DNA from: Lachnospiraceae bacterium
Lineage (GTDB): Bacteria; Bacillota; Clostridia; Lachnospirales; Lachnospiraceae
DNA: 43,866 nt
Direction of reading: 5' to 3'
Assembly (NCBI GenBank): GCA_029100405.1
Contig: JAQXPG010000045.1
Location: 1-43,866 of the forward strand
The notes under the pieces were generated by a model, which saw nothing but the letters and a program-made list of their open reading frames with translations, was not told the DNA's origin and made no database searches. The position numbers were made by a program, and so were the translations under genes. Shown here one piece after another: positions 24,457 to 33,251 of the stretch (position 1 is its first letter; each line of letters starts with the position of its first letter).

Positions 24457-24875
24457 TCCTGGCTTTCTCCATCGGAAGCTGCCGTTTCATTCGTTTCAGG
24501 ATCAGAAGGATCCGTCTCGGAAGCTGCTTCTAAAGAAGAGCTATCGCTAGAGCTGTCGCTTTCATCCTCAGGAATCTCGATTTCTTCTTCCGTCTCTTCA
24601 TAAGCTTCTTTGATCTTTTCTTCGGTCATAAGCTTTTCTTCCGGTGTCTGGATCTTCAGTAATCCCTTGTCCATTTCCTCGACTGCGATGGAAAGCGGCT
24701 TTCTCTTTTCATTTGACTTCACATCAATTAAAGGTTCATCGCCATCGATCAGCTGACGGGCACGTTTTGCTGTTGCGCAAACGATACTGTAACGTGAGTT
24801 TACAACCGGCTCGTCACCGATCTCACTGTTTTCATTCATTTTCTTCATCAGCTCAAGATAAGACGGATGTATCAT
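24453..24875 (-). CDS. rpoZ: RNA polymerase omega subunit with a long acidic Ser-rich tail
   Basis: A 140-residue protein. Its first 75 or so residues form the omega fold (NSRYSIVCATAKRARQLIDGD, KPLSIAVEEMDKG). Omega helps assemble and stabilise RNA polymerase by holding the beta-prime subunit. The rest is a low-complexity tail rich in Glu, Ser, Asp and Thr (about residues 80-140), roughly doubling the usual length of 65-90. It overlaps gmk by 4 bases upstream and rimO by 4 downstream. The tail is probably disordered. The gmk-rpoZ order is standard. Confidence 0.93.
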   Translation of the reverse strand: MIHPSYLELMKKMNENSEIGDEPVVNSRYSIVCATAKRARQLIDGDEPLIDVKSNEKRKPLSIAVEEMDKGLLKIQTPEEKLMTEEKIKEAYEETEEEIEIPEDESDSSSDSSSLEAASETDPSDPETNETAASDGESQE

Positions 24876-25519
24876 GCTTCATTTTCTCCTTTCGAAAAGA
24901 CGGCCAGTTCTTTTTGGATCTCATCTATGAAATCCGTGGAACGCATGGCTCTTAAGTGCTCTGCCTGGATCAGACTATGTACGGATCGTACGGCCCGGTC
25001 CAGATCATCATTAACAATAATATAATCATACTGCTCCATGAGCAGTGATTCACGTGATGCTATAGCCAGTCTCTGTGCAACGACTTCCGGCTCCTCTGTT
25101 CCCCGGCCTTCCAGGCGTTCTTTTAAGACCGAAGCGGTTGGTGGTGTGACGAACAAAAGAAGAGCCTGAGGGAAAATCTTTCGGATCTGAAGGGCCCCCT
25201 GGACTTCAATTTCCAGAATCACATCTTTCCCTTCGGACAAAAGCTGGTCTACATAAGCTTTTGGAGTTCCATAATAGTTCTGATTGAAGGAAGCATATTC
25301 CAAGAGTTCATGTTCCCGAATCATCTGTTCGAACTCCTCCCGGGATTTGAAGAAATATTCTCTTCCTTCCTCTTCTCCCTGCCTCTTCTGCCGGGTTGTC
25401 GCAGAAACAGACAGAAAATACTTTCCCGGATAGTCCGAGAGAAGGTGCTTCATGATCGTGCCTTTTCCCGCTCCGGAGAAGCCCGAAAGTACAATTACCA
25501 TTCCTGTTTTTTCAGCCAT
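24872..25519 (-). CDS. gmk: Guanylate kinase
   Basis: A 215-residue kinase that phosphorylates GMP to GDP. The P-loop GFSGAGKGT lies at about residues 13-21, GMP-binding residues follow in SATTRQKRQGEEEGREYFF (near 39-57), and the lid region RLEGRGTEE is near 130-140. It overlaps remA by 8 bases upstream and rpoZ by 4 downstream, in the common yicC-remA-gmk-rpoZ order of Firmicutes. Length and motifs are normal. Confidence 0.97.
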   Translation of the reverse strand: MAEKTGMVIVLSGFSGAGKGTIMKHLLSDYPGKYFLSVSATTRQKRQGEEEGREYFFKSREEFEQMIREHELLEYASFNQNYYGTPKAYVDQLLSEGKDVILEIEVQGALQIRKIFPQALLLFVTPPTASVLKERLEGRGTEEPEVVAQRLAIASRESLLMEQYDYIIVNDDLDRAVRSVHSLIQAEHLRAMRSTDFIDEIQKELAVFSKGENEA

Positions 25520-25781
25520 CGTTCTCCAGCTCCTTTACTTCCTTACTATCTCCATTCAAGCGGCCGGCAATCGTATCCGGATTCAAAGCGGATAAAAGAA
25601 CCGCCCCGTTTTCCATCACAAGAACTCCTCTGGTCTTTCGTCCCTGAGAAGCATCGATCAGTTGTCCGCTTTCCTTTGCTGTCTGCATCAGCCGTTTGGC
25701 CGGTGCAGAATCCGGTGTCACCATGCAGAGGATCTTATCCGAGGAAACCATGTTTCCAAAACCGATATTAATAAATTTCAT
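25512..25781 (-). CDS. remA: RemA/DUF370-family DNA-binding regulator
   Basis: An 89-residue RemA homologue starting MKFINIGFGNMV, with DASQGRKTRGVLVMENG in the middle (DNA-contacting region in the family). In Bacillus subtilis RemA binds DNA upstream of biofilm-matrix and osmoprotection genes. The start at 25779-25781 fits the family; an open frame 17 codons longer runs into yicC and lacks support. GAGGA is about 10 bases upstream. It lies between yicC (13-base gap) and gmk. What it regulates here cannot be read from the window. Confidence 0.93.
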   Translation of the reverse strand: MKFINIGFGNMVSSDKILCMVTPDSAPAKRLMQTAKESGQLIDASQGRKTRGVLVMENGAVLLSALNPDTIAGRLNGDSKEVKELENDG

Positions 25782-25794
25782 GCCGGGCTTCCTC

Positions 25795-26676
25795 TTATTC
25801 GATATTCTGAACCTGTTCACGGATTTTCTCAACCAAAGTTTTCATCTCAATACCGAGATCTGCCGTAAGAACATCCGTAGACTTGGAAAGGATCGTATTA
25901 CTTTCCCGATTCATTTCCTGAACCAGAAAGTCCAGTTTTCTCCCAACCGGCTCACTCGACCTAAGGTCCTTTCGTAAGGCGGCAACATGGCTCTTTAATC
26001 GAACCATCTCTTCATCGATGCAGATCTTATCTGCATAAATAGTAACCTCGGAAGCGATCCGACTGTCATCGAGGTCTACATTTTCCCCTTGGAGTACTTC
26101 CTTCACCTTATCATAAAGGCGGATCCTGTAGTTTTCGATAAGTTCCGGTGCCCTCTCTTCCAATTGGCCCACAAGGTATGCCATGCGGTCGGCTTTCTCG
26201 GAAAGGTCTTTGGCCAAACGGTCTCCTTCGGCTTTTCTGGAGCTGTGGAAATTTTCCAGTGCTTCTTCAATGACCGGGCGGATCTCTTCCCAAAGCCTGT
26301 CCTGGTCCTCCTCGGTATCTGCCGGCAGAACAAGACCCGGCATGGTTAGAAGGCGGGAAGTCGTAAGATCGTTCCTAAGACCTAATTCCTCTGCCATCTC
26401 TTCTGCCGCTTTCCGGTAAAAGGAGGCCATGCCCCGGTCCCAGACCAGGTCTGCATCTCCTGTTTCGCTTCTTTTGATCCGAATCATAAGATCCGTCTTC
26501 CCACGGGAAACGGAGTGCCCTACCAGGTTACGAATTGCCGGTTCCAGAGAATTGAATGCATCCGGAAGCCGGGTCGATAATTCAAGATAACGATGATTGA
26601 CGGATTTTATCTCAACCAGGATCTGCTTCTGTCCAATCAAACGGGAGGAGCGGCCATAGCCTGTCATACTTTCCAA
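25795..26676 (-). CDS. yicC: YicC-family endoribonuclease
   Basis: A 293-residue YicC protein, first gene of the central operon. The family start (SMTGYGRS) and the C-terminal KLDFLVQEMNRESNTILSKS motif are present. YicC proteins are metal-dependent endoribonucleases that take part in sRNA turnover in E. coli. The start is read as TTG at 26674-26676, which gives the usual few residues ahead of SMTGYG; the ATG three codons in is an alternative. The operon promoter lies 74 bases upstream. No odd features. Confidence 0.93.
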   Translation of the reverse strand: MESMTGYGRSSRLIGQKQILVEIKSVNHRYLELSTRLPDAFNSLEPAIRNLVGHSVSRGKTDLMIRIKRSETGDADLVWDRGMASFYRKAAEEMAEELGLRNDLTTSRLLTMPGLVLPADTEEDQDRLWEEIRPVIEEALENFHSSRKAEGDRLAKDLSEKADRMAYLVGQLEERAPELIENYRIRLYDKVKEVLQGENVDLDDSRIASEVTIYADKICIDEEMVRLKSHVAALRKDLRSSEPVGRKLDFLVQEMNRESNTILSKSTDVLTADLGIEMKTLVEKIREQVQNIE

Positions 26677-26749
26677 AGGGACTGCCTGCCTTTCGAAGCT
26701 TACATTAGAAAATTACAAAGGTAATTGCTAAAGACCATAAACAAACCTT

Positions 26750-26778
26750 ATTATATGTTTTTTAGATAAGCCAGTCAA
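26750..26778 (-). promoter_or_regulatory. Consensus promoter of the yicC operon
   Basis: On the minus strand TTGACT (26773-26778) and TATAAT (26750-26755) are exactly 17 bases apart. It lies in the 160-base divergent gap and partly overlaps the region where the NFACT gene promoter (extended -10 TGTTATGAT at 26789-26797, plus strand) must be. Confidence 0.88.
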
Positions 26779-26836
26779 ACCAAATCTGTGTTATGATGAA
26801 CAATGAAACGATTCAAAAAAGAAAACAGGAGACACC

Positions 26837-28588
26837 ATGGCTTTTGACGGTTTTACAGTACATGCACTGACAGACGAATTATCCGAACTTTTGACGGACC
26901 GGCGGATCTCAAAAATTGCCCAGCCGGAACCGGAAGAGATCCTCTTTACCATAAAGATGCCACACGGCACTCAGCGGCTTTTGATTTCAGCCAATGCCAG
27001 TCTGCCCCTGATCTATCTTACATCCGAAAATAAAACAGCTCCGGCTCTTGCACCTAATTTCTGCATGGTTTTACGGAAGCATATCGCCAATGGCCGGATC
27101 AAGAAGATCGAACAGATCGGTTTAGAGCGAGTCATCCGTTTCACCATCGAACATTTGGATGAACTGGGGGATAGCCGGGAAAAATATCTCTACGTTGAGA
27201 TCATGGGCAAGCACAGTAATATTATTTTCACGAATGAAGAGAATGTAATCATCGACAGTATCAAGCATATCTCCTTTCAGGTCAGTTCCGTACGGGAGGT
27301 CCTGCCCGGTAAGAAGTATTTCATCCCGACCCAGGAGGGAAGAAAAGATCCCCTAAAGGAAGATGAAAGCGGTTTTAAAAAGCTTGCAGAAGGAAAGGCT
27401 CTTCCTATCTATCGGGCCATTTATTCCTCCTATATCGGTTTCTCCCCTCTCATGGCAAATGAGCTCTGCTGCCGGGCAGGGCTGGATGGCGATCAGTCCA
27501 CGGCCTCTCTGACCAAAGAGGATAAGGACAGATGTGCCCACGAATTTTCTTCCTTAATGAAAGATCTGAAAGAGAAAAACTATCATCCTGCCATCATCTA
27601 TGACAAGGGAAAAGAAAAGCCCATCGAATTCACCGTCCTGCCTCTGACCATCTATGCCGGAAGCGAAGTCAAAAACTTCCAGAGTGTTTCAGAAATGCTG
27701 GAAACCTATTATGCCGAGCGGAATATCTATACCAATATGCACCAGAAGTCTTCCGATCTTCGTAAGATCGTTCAGACTCTGATCCAGCGAAATGAGAAGA
27801 AGCTCTATCTCCAGGAGAAGCAGTTCAAAGACACGGATAAGATGGACAAATATCGCCTCCGCGGCGAATTGCTTCAGGCCTATGCCTATTCGATTCCGGA
27901 AGGAAGTAAGGAAGTTCTTCTCGACAACTGGTATGACGGAAGTAAGGTCAAAGTCAGTCTGGATCCCCAAAAGACTCCGATGGAAAATGCCAGCCGTCTC
28001 TTCGAAAAGTATCAGAAGCTGAAACGGACCCGGGAAGAGCTCTCTGTCTTCTGTAAAGAGACCGAGTCGACCCTCCGCCATCTGGAATCCATCCGTGCAA
28101 ATTTAGACCTCTGCGAAAACGAAGCAGATATTGCCGAGATCCGGTCCGAGATGGAAGAAGCCGGTTTCGTCCATAAGAAATATGGAAAGAAAAAGAGCCG
28201 TCAAATCAAATCTCATCCTCTGCATTTTGTGACAAAGGATGGTTTCCATCTCTATGTCGGAAAGAATAATCACCAGAATGATGAATTGACCTTTCATTTT
28301 GCCACCGGGAATGACCTCTGGTTTCATGCCAAGAAAATGCCGGGAAGCCATGTCATTCTGAAGACGGAAGGCCGCGAAGTTCCGGATCATGATTACGAAA
28401 TTGCCGCAGCACTGGCAGCTTTCTATTCTTCCGGCCGTGATAATGACAAGCTGGAAGTCGACTATCTCCGAAAAAAGAACATAAAAAAGCCCAACGGCTC
28501 AGCCCCGGGCTTTGTAGTTTACTATACGAATTATTCCATGACTGTGAAACCTTCTGTCGCAGAAGTGGAGGAAGTAAAAGAGTCCTGA
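26837..28588 (+). CDS. rqcH: NFACT-family ribosome quality-control protein RqcH (fibronectin-binding FbpA-like)
   Basis: A 583-residue protein of the NFACT family. The order is the NFACT-N domain (about residues 1-190, starting MAFDGFTVHALTDEL), two helix-hairpin-helix repeats, a long coiled coil (about 295-440) and the C-terminal NFACT-R domain with the GNDLWFHAKKMPGSHVIL motif (about 496-513). RqcH binds stalled 50S subunits and recruits alanine tRNA to add C-terminal alanine tails. GGAGACACC precedes the ATG. An extended -10 is at 26789-26797. It is convergent with recG, 7 bases apart. Older annotation as fibronectin-binding protein refers to the same family. Confidence 0.95.
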   Translation: MAFDGFTVHALTDELSELLTDRRISKIAQPEPEEILFTIKMPHGTQRLLISANASLPLIYLTSENKTAPALAPNFCMVLRKHIANGRIKKIEQIGLERVIRFTIEHLDELGDSREKYLYVEIMGKHSNIIFTNEENVIIDSIKHISFQVSSVREVLPGKKYFIPTQEGRKDPLKEDESGFKKLAEGKALPIYRAIYSSYIGFSPLMANELCCRAGLDGDQSTASLTKEDKDRCAHEFSSLMKDLKEKNYHPAIIYDKGKEKPIEFTVLPLTIYAGSEVKNFQSVSEMLETYYAERNIYTNMHQKSSDLRKIVQTLIQRNEKKLYLQEKQFKDTDKMDKYRLRGELLQAYAYSIPEGSKEVLLDNWYDGSKVKVSLDPQKTPMENASRLFEKYQKLKRTREELSVFCKETESTLRHLESIRANLDLCENEADIAEIRSEMEEAGFVHKKYGKKKSRQIKSHPLHFVTKDGFHLYVGKNNHQNDELTFHFATGNDLWFHAKKMPGSHVILKTEGREVPDHDYEIAAALAAFYSSGRDNDKLEVDYLRKKNIKKPNGSAPGFVVYYTNYSMTVKPSVAEVEEVKES

Positions 28589-28595
28589 TCTGTCC

Positions 28596-30671
28596 TTACA
28601 GATTTGTATAAGTCTCATCTGCTTTCTTATCAACCAGTTTTCGAAGTCCCTTGTGACCCTCTTCCTCTAATTTCGGATCCCTCGAAAGGATCTGATCCGC
28701 ATGTTGGGATGCCAGTTTCAAAAGATCACTGTCGCGGTAGATGTCTGCCATCGTAAAAGCACTGTCTCCGCTTTGCCGGATCCCCCTGGCATCTCCCGGA
28801 CCACGGAGCTTCAGATCCTCTTCCGCGATTTCAAAGCCATCGTAACTATGATTCATGATGTCCAGTCTCTTATTGGCGTGGTCTGCATTTTTCTTCTGGC
28901 TGTTCATTAAGATACAATAGGACTGCCACTGACCACGCCCGACACGTCCGCGAAGCTGGTGGAGCTGGGCCAGACCGAAATGGTCTGCATTTTCTACCAT
29001 CATGACCGTCGCATTCGGCACATTAACGCCGACCTCGACAACCGTGGTGGAGACAAGGATCTGGATCTTGTTTAAGGCAAAATCCCGCATGACTTCTTCC
29101 TTTTCTTCGGCTTTCATCCTGCCATGAAGAATACCGACTTTGGCTTCCCCCTTCAGATATTCGGACAGATTTTTCCCATAGTCCGTGACATTCTCCTGAT
29201 CCAGATTTTCACTGGCCATAACCAGGGGACAGATGATATAGGCCTGATGACCCTTTGCCACTTCCTTCCGAATAAAATTCCAGGCAGTCGGGCGCTTCTC
29301 ATCTGAAATCACAGCCGTTTTCACCCGCAGTCTCTCGCTTGGCACATCATGGATCGTGGAAACCTGCATACCGTTATAAAGGATCAGAGCCAGAGTCCTA
29401 GGAATGGGCGTTGCACTCATGACAATAGAGAAGGGATGTTGGCCCTTTCGCAAAAAAGTATCTCTTTGCTTCACACCAAAACGATGCTGCTCATCGGTAA
29501 TGACCAGAGCCAGAGCGTGATAAGAAACCCCTTCCTGAATCAGGGCATGGGTCCCGATAATAAAGTCTGCACTTCCATCCGCAATGGAAGCTAAGGCTTT
29601 TCGTCTTTCCGCCGCCTTCAAAGAGCCTGTGAGGTATGCAATATGAAAGGGAAGTTTGTAGCGGTCAATCAAGTCCTGAAAAGTCTTCTCATGCTGGGCA
29701 GCCAGGACTTCGGTCGGTGCCATAATGGCTGCCTGATAGCCGTTTTCTGCCATACGGACCATGGAAAGAAAGGCAACAATGGTCTTTCCGCTGCCGACAT
29801 CCCCCTGGATCAGGCGTTCTTCGATCGTGGAACCGCAAAAATCCCTGTTCAGATCCTCCAAAGCCTGCTTTTGTCCCCGGGTCAGAGAAAAAGGAAGTTC
29901 TTCCATGATTTGGTCATAGATCTCATGACGTTTCAGGACCAGATCATTTTTCTCCTTGGCCAGGCCTTTTTCTTCCATGCGTACACTTAAGAAGAAAACC
30001 AGAAATTCCTGATAACTGAAACGCCGGATGGCATCCGACAAAGCCTTTTCGCTTTCCGGGAAATGCATATTTCGTATGGCTTCCCCAAGGGGGAGGATAT
30101 TTTCTTTCGACAGGAAATCCTCTTCCGAGACAAGAGGATCCTCAAGCGGCAGGCAGAGATTCAATGCCTCTTCTACCGTCTTTGTCATCTTCTGGTTGGA
30201 AATGCCCTTGGTCAGACTGTAAACCGGAAGCAATCGGTCTGTCTCCTTCTGATAAGCTTGGGGAGAAAAGAGGGCAGGCTGTTCCAAACGGAATTCACCA
30301 TTCTTCTCTTGGACCGTTCCATAGATGACATAAGGCGAAGCGATCCGGATATTCCTTGAAATATAGGGCATCCGATACCAGAAGACCGAAATGGCCTTGT
30401 CTCCCCTTGTTCCGAGATAGAACAAACCAATGGTCACATCCATGGACCGATAGTGATGAGTCACCGGGGACTTCTTAAAAAAGCCGCGAAGTGCTGCCTT
30501 CTTTCCCGTCTCCAGATCCTCTGTGCTATCCACTGCCTCCGGATAAACCATATAATCTCGTGGAAAATACAAGAGGAGATCTCCCGCCCGATCGATCCCG
30601 ATCTTATGGAAGAGCTCCTCTGTCTTCGCCCCGATACCATGAAAATTATGGAGCGCTGCATCTTCATTCAT
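28596..30671 (-). CDS. recG: ATP-dependent DNA helicase RecG
   Basis: A 691-residue RecG. The N-terminal wedge domain (about residues 1-230) starts with a GIGAKTEELFHKIGI helix-hairpin-helix. The helicase core has Walker A GDVGSGKT (near 285-292), the DEQHRFG box (near 385-391) and a SATPIPRT segment. The C-terminal TRG region is marked by QLRGRVGRG. It unwinds branched DNA and regresses replication forks. It is the last gene of the asp23-fakA-recG operon, 8 bases after the upstream stop; its ribosome binding site is weak, so coupling is likely. Confidence 0.96.
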   Translation of the reverse strand: MNEDAALHNFHGIGAKTEELFHKIGIDRAGDLLLYFPRDYMVYPEAVDSTEDLETGKKAALRGFFKKSPVTHHYRSMDVTIGLFYLGTRGDKAISVFWYRMPYISRNIRIASPYVIYGTVQEKNGEFRLEQPALFSPQAYQKETDRLLPVYSLTKGISNQKMTKTVEEALNLCLPLEDPLVSEEDFLSKENILPLGEAIRNMHFPESEKALSDAIRRFSYQEFLVFFLSVRMEEKGLAKEKNDLVLKRHEIYDQIMEELPFSLTRGQKQALEDLNRDFCGSTIEERLIQGDVGSGKTIVAFLSMVRMAENGYQAAIMAPTEVLAAQHEKTFQDLIDRYKLPFHIAYLTGSLKAAERRKALASIADGSADFIIGTHALIQEGVSYHALALVITDEQHRFGVKQRDTFLRKGQHPFSIVMSATPIPRTLALILYNGMQVSTIHDVPSERLRVKTAVISDEKRPTAWNFIRKEVAKGHQAYIICPLVMASENLDQENVTDYGKNLSEYLKGEAKVGILHGRMKAEEKEEVMRDFALNKIQILVSTTVVEVGVNVPNATVMMVENADHFGLAQLHQLRGRVGRGQWQSYCILMNSQKKNADHANKRLDIMNHSYDGFEIAEEDLKLRGPGDARGIRQSGDSAFTMADIYRDSDLLKLASQHADQILSRDPKLEEEGHKGLRKLVDKKADETYTNL

Positions 30672-30679
30672 AACAATTC

Positions 30680-32347
30680 TTACTCTACACTGAAGACATA
30701 ATAATAAACCGGCTGGCCGCCCTTTTCCAGTTCAATATCCATACCGGAGAAGGCCGAAGCAACGGCAGAACGAATCTCTTCTGCTTCCGCATCTGTCACT
30801 TCCGCTCCATAATAGATACTGATCAGGGCAGAATCCTCTTCCACCATCTTATGTAAGGTCTCCAGCATGACGGTCTTCATATCGGATCCGACAGAAAGCA
30901 GACCCTGATCGCCCATGCCCATGAGATCTCCCTTTTGGATCTCCTTGTCATCAATGACAGTATCACGAACTGCGTAAGTGATCTGACCGGTCTTCACATG
31001 GTTGATCTCCTCATCCATCCGCTTTTCATTTTCCTCTGCACTGTCATCCGGAACGAAATTAATGAGAGCAGTAATTCCCTGAGGAACCGTCTTGGTCGGG
31101 ATCACAATCAGTTTCTTCTTCTCCTCTAAGCTGACTGCCTGATTTGCTGCCAGAATAATATTCTTATTATTCGGGAGAATAAAGATCGTGTCCGCATTGA
31201 CATGAGAAACAGCATTCAAGATATCATCCGTACTCGGATTCATGGTCTGACCGCCGGAGATGACATAATCTGCTCCGATTCCCTTGAAGATCTCAGCCAT
31301 ACCGTCACCGGCACATACGGATACAAATCCGAAGGCCTTCTTTTCTGCAGAATCCGGCTCTTCCACAAGAGATGGAGCTTCCGATACAGGAGCCTCTCCC
31401 TCCTCGGGCTTATCAAGCGCATCCTCCTGATTTCCATTCATCATCCGATTCTTTAATACGACATCCGAAATAGATCCAAGACCGGTTGCCTTACTGATGA
31501 TCTCACCGGGCGCATTGGTATCCATAATAGTCGTAATGGTATCGCCGGCCTGAGTATTGGTAACGTCGCTTCCGGCTGCTGTCAGATAGGATTTATATTT
31601 CTCTCTTTCCTCATCTGTCGCAGGCTTTGTGATCACAAGTTTGAATTCCAGATGATACTGGAAGTTCTGCTTCTTCACAACATCCTTATTCTCTGCATTC
31701 GGATTCTCAATGGTAAGATCCACTTCTTCCCCGGAAAGAACGCGGAGACCGCCCTTCAATACCTGAAGGAGTCCGGCTCCGCCGGAATCAACTACGCCGG
31801 CCTGCTTTAAGACAGGAAGCATATCCATTGTCTTCTCCAGGGTCTCCTCAGCTGTGGCAACGACCTCCTGGGTCAGAACCAGTACATCCTCAGTCTGGTC
31901 TGCCAGTTCAATTGCCTTATCTGCTGCCGCACGGGCAACCGTCAGGATCGTTCCTTCCTTCGGCTTCATGACAGCCTTATAAGCCGTCTCTGCAGCCCGG
32001 TTACAAGCAGCGGCCAGGATCGGAACTGTGATCTCCTCTTCCGACCGGATCACCTTGGTGAATCCGCGGAAAAGCTGAGAAAGAATCACGCCGGAGTTTC
32101 CGCGGGCACCACGGAGAGAACCGGATGAAATTGCCTTACAGATGGATTTCATTTCCGGAGCATCACAAAGGCCTGCGACTTCCCTGGCTGCGGACATGAT
32201 CGTCATCGTCATATTGGTTCCGGTATCACCATCGGGTACCGGGAACACATTTAATTCGTTGATCTCATCCTTATGTGCCTCCAGAGACTTGGCGCCTGCC
32301 AGAAACATTTTAGCCAGCATGCTGGCATCGATTGTCTTTATTTCCAA
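30680..32347 (-). CDS. FakA/YloV-family DAK2-domain kinase (fatty-acid kinase catalytic subunit-like)
   Basis: A 555-residue protein. The N-terminal DAK2 domain (about residues 8-200) shows the nucleotide-site motif VFPVPDGDTGTNM (near 33-45) and SLRGARGNSGVILSQLFRG (near 75-93). A middle and a C-terminal domain follow, with an acidic Glu/Pro-rich linker around 305-330. FakA phosphorylates fatty acids bound to FakB (DegV) proteins, and no degV gene is in this window. The start is a TTG at 32345-32347 with GAGGAGG 8 bases upstream. It lies between asp23 and recG, an order conserved in Firmicutes. Confidence 0.9.
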   Translation of the reverse strand: MEIKTIDASMLAKMFLAGAKSLEAHKDEINELNVFPVPDGDTGTNMTMTIMSAAREVAGLCDAPEMKSICKAISSGSLRGARGNSGVILSQLFRGFTKVIRSEEEITVPILAAACNRAAETAYKAVMKPKEGTILTVARAAADKAIELADQTEDVLVLTQEVVATAEETLEKTMDMLPVLKQAGVVDSGGAGLLQVLKGGLRVLSGEEVDLTIENPNAENKDVVKKQNFQYHLEFKLVITKPATDEEREKYKSYLTAAGSDVTNTQAGDTITTIMDTNAPGEIISKATGLGSISDVVLKNRMMNGNQEDALDKPEEGEAPVSEAPSLVEEPDSAEKKAFGFVSVCAGDGMAEIFKGIGADYVISGGQTMNPSTDDILNAVSHVNADTIFILPNNKNIILAANQAVSLEEKKKLIVIPTKTVPQGITALINFVPDDSAEENEKRMDEEINHVKTGQITYAVRDTVIDDKEIQKGDLMGMGDQGLLSVGSDMKTVMLETLHKMVEEDSALISIYYGAEVTDAEAEEIRSAVASAFSGMDIELEKGGQPVYYYVFSVE

Positions 32348-32358
32348 GATGAACCTCC

Positions 32359-32718
32359 TCAGTCAATGACACGTACGCCTTCAACGTGTACACGAATTTC
32401 CTTTACCTTAAGACCGGTATATTCTTCCACCTTATACTTCACCGTCTCCATCAGGTTATCACAGACCGTCTTGATGCTGACACCATAAGCAACGATGACA
32501 TGGAAATCCAGTGTGACCTGATTGTCATCCAGAGTCTCAACCGTAATTCCCTTGCTGAGATAGTCTCTCTTCAAAAGCTTTACAAGACCATCCTTCATAT
32601 TTACGGCAGCCATTCCGACGATACCAAAGCACTCAACGGCAACCGAACCGGCATATGCAGCAATGACATCATTGTCAATCACTACTTTTCCGAGTGTTGT
32701 CTCCATCTGTCCCTGCAT
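32359..32718 (-). CDS. Asp23/Gls24-family envelope stress protein (YloU)
   Basis: A 119-residue Asp23/DUF322 protein (GKVVIDNDVIAAYAG start, VTLDFHVIVAYG core). In Bacillus YloU precedes yloV in the same operon; Asp23 proteins associate with the membrane and are induced by alkaline or envelope stress. The start at 32716-32718 has GGAGG 6 bases upstream, and the longer frame lacks a site. It is the first gene of the asp23-fakA-recG operon, with the promoter at 32765-32792. Divergent rpmB is 186 bases away. Confidence 0.92.
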   Translation of the reverse strand: MQGQMETTLGKVVIDNDVIAAYAGSVAVECFGIVGMAAVNMKDGLVKLLKRDYLSKGITVETLDDNQVTLDFHVIVAYGVSIKTVCDNLMETVKYKVEEYTGLKVKEIRVHVEGVRVID

Positions 32719-32764
32719 AAGAACCTCCAAACTGTTTGATTTCGATAAACAACAATGTAAAATC

Positions 32765-32792
32765 ATTATAAGTCATTTGTTTCAAAAAACAA
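32765..32792 (-). promoter_or_regulatory. Promoter of the asp23-fakA-recG operon
   Basis: On the minus strand TATAAT (32765-32770) is preceded by TTGTTT (32787-32792) at a 16-base spacing, in the AT-rich divergent gap with rpmB. Confidence 0.7.
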
Positions 32793-32814
32793 AGGCGAAA
32801 TTTTTCTATAGTAC

Positions 32815-32843
32815 TTGCTTTTTGAATTCTACTTTGCTAGAAT
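32815..32843 (+). promoter_or_regulatory. Promoter of rpmB
   Basis: TTGCTT (32815-32820) and TAGAAT (32838-32843) are spaced by 17 bases, about 60 bases ahead of the rpmB start. Confidence 0.75.
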
Positions 32844-32904
32844 AAGCACGTTGTGATTTGGCATCAAATCCATACATAAATTCGATCCGAGGAGGTGTAA
32901 GGCA

Positions 32905-33090
32905 ATGGCAAAGTGTGCAGTTTGCGGAAAAGGAGCTCATTTTGGAATTAAGGTGAGCCATTCTCATAGAAGATCAAACAAGATGTGGAAGTCTAATGTA
33001 AAGTCTGTAAAGTGTTTGGTAAATGGCACCCCTAAGAGACTTTATGTATGTACATCCTGTCTTCGTTCCGGCGCAGTTGAGCGTGCATAA
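32905..33090 (+). CDS. rpmB: Ribosomal protein bL28 with two CxxC motifs
   Basis: A 61-residue L28 (MAKCAVCGKGAHFG start, SHSHRRSNKMWKSN RNA-binding stretch). Cysteines C4/C7 and C49/C52 form two CxxC pairs, the zinc-binding C+ form that needs zinc; many bacteria carry a paralogue without these residues for zinc starvation, and none is seen here. GAGGTG precedes the ATG. It is monocistronic, divergent from the asp23 operon, and followed by a double terminator. Confidence 0.97.
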   Translation: MAKCAVCGKGAHFGIKVSHSHRRSNKMWKSNVKSVKCLVNGTPKRLYVCTSCLRSGAVERA

Positions 33091-33125
33091 TCTCGAGAAT
33101 AGTATTTCGCGAATCTAATTCTAAT

Positions 33126-33158
33126 AAAAAGATCCGGGTTTTGACCCGGATCTTTTTT
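33126..33158 (+). terminator. First intrinsic terminator after rpmB
   Basis: GATCCGGG (33131-33138) and CCCGGATC (33145-33152), with a TTTTGA loop and flanking A/T runs, form a strong stem followed by TTTTTT. It lies 36 bases past the rpmB stop. Confidence 0.93.
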
Positions 33159-33170
33159 CTTGTGGGTTTT

Positions 33171-33199
33171 GACCCGGGTTTTGACCCGGGTCTTTTTTT
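33171..33199 (+). terminator. Second, repeated intrinsic terminator after rpmB
   Basis: GACCCGGGT (33171-33179) and ACCCGGGTC (33184-33192) form a 9-bp stem with a TTTG loop followed by seven T. The unit GGGTTTTGACCCGG occurs three times (33136-33149, 33164-33177, 33176-33189), so this hairpin looks like a copy of part of the first. Confidence 0.88.
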
Positions 33200-33204
33200 C
33201 TTGT

Positions 33205-33236
33205 AAAAAAAGGGATCCGGTCATGTAACGGATCCC
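33205..33236 (-). terminator. Intrinsic terminator of the envelope operon, after gerW
   Basis: On the minus strand GGGATCCG (33229-33236) and CGGATCCC (33212-33219) form an 8-bp stem, followed by seven T. It stops transcription coming from gerW and faces the rpmB terminators. Confidence 0.92.
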
Positions 33237-33251
33237 CTATCAAATCAATTC

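Noticed and set aside
33136..33189. Three copies of GGGTTTTGACCCGG as a possible CRISPR-like array
   Set aside because: The copies are very short, overlapping, have no spacers of even length, and fold into terminator hairpins; no cas genes are present.
33042..33224. Open frame of 60 codons on the minus strand with a Lys/Thr repeat (KTRVKTRVKTHKKK)
   Set aside because: It is created by the repeated terminator stems after rpmB and has no ribosome binding site or family similarity.
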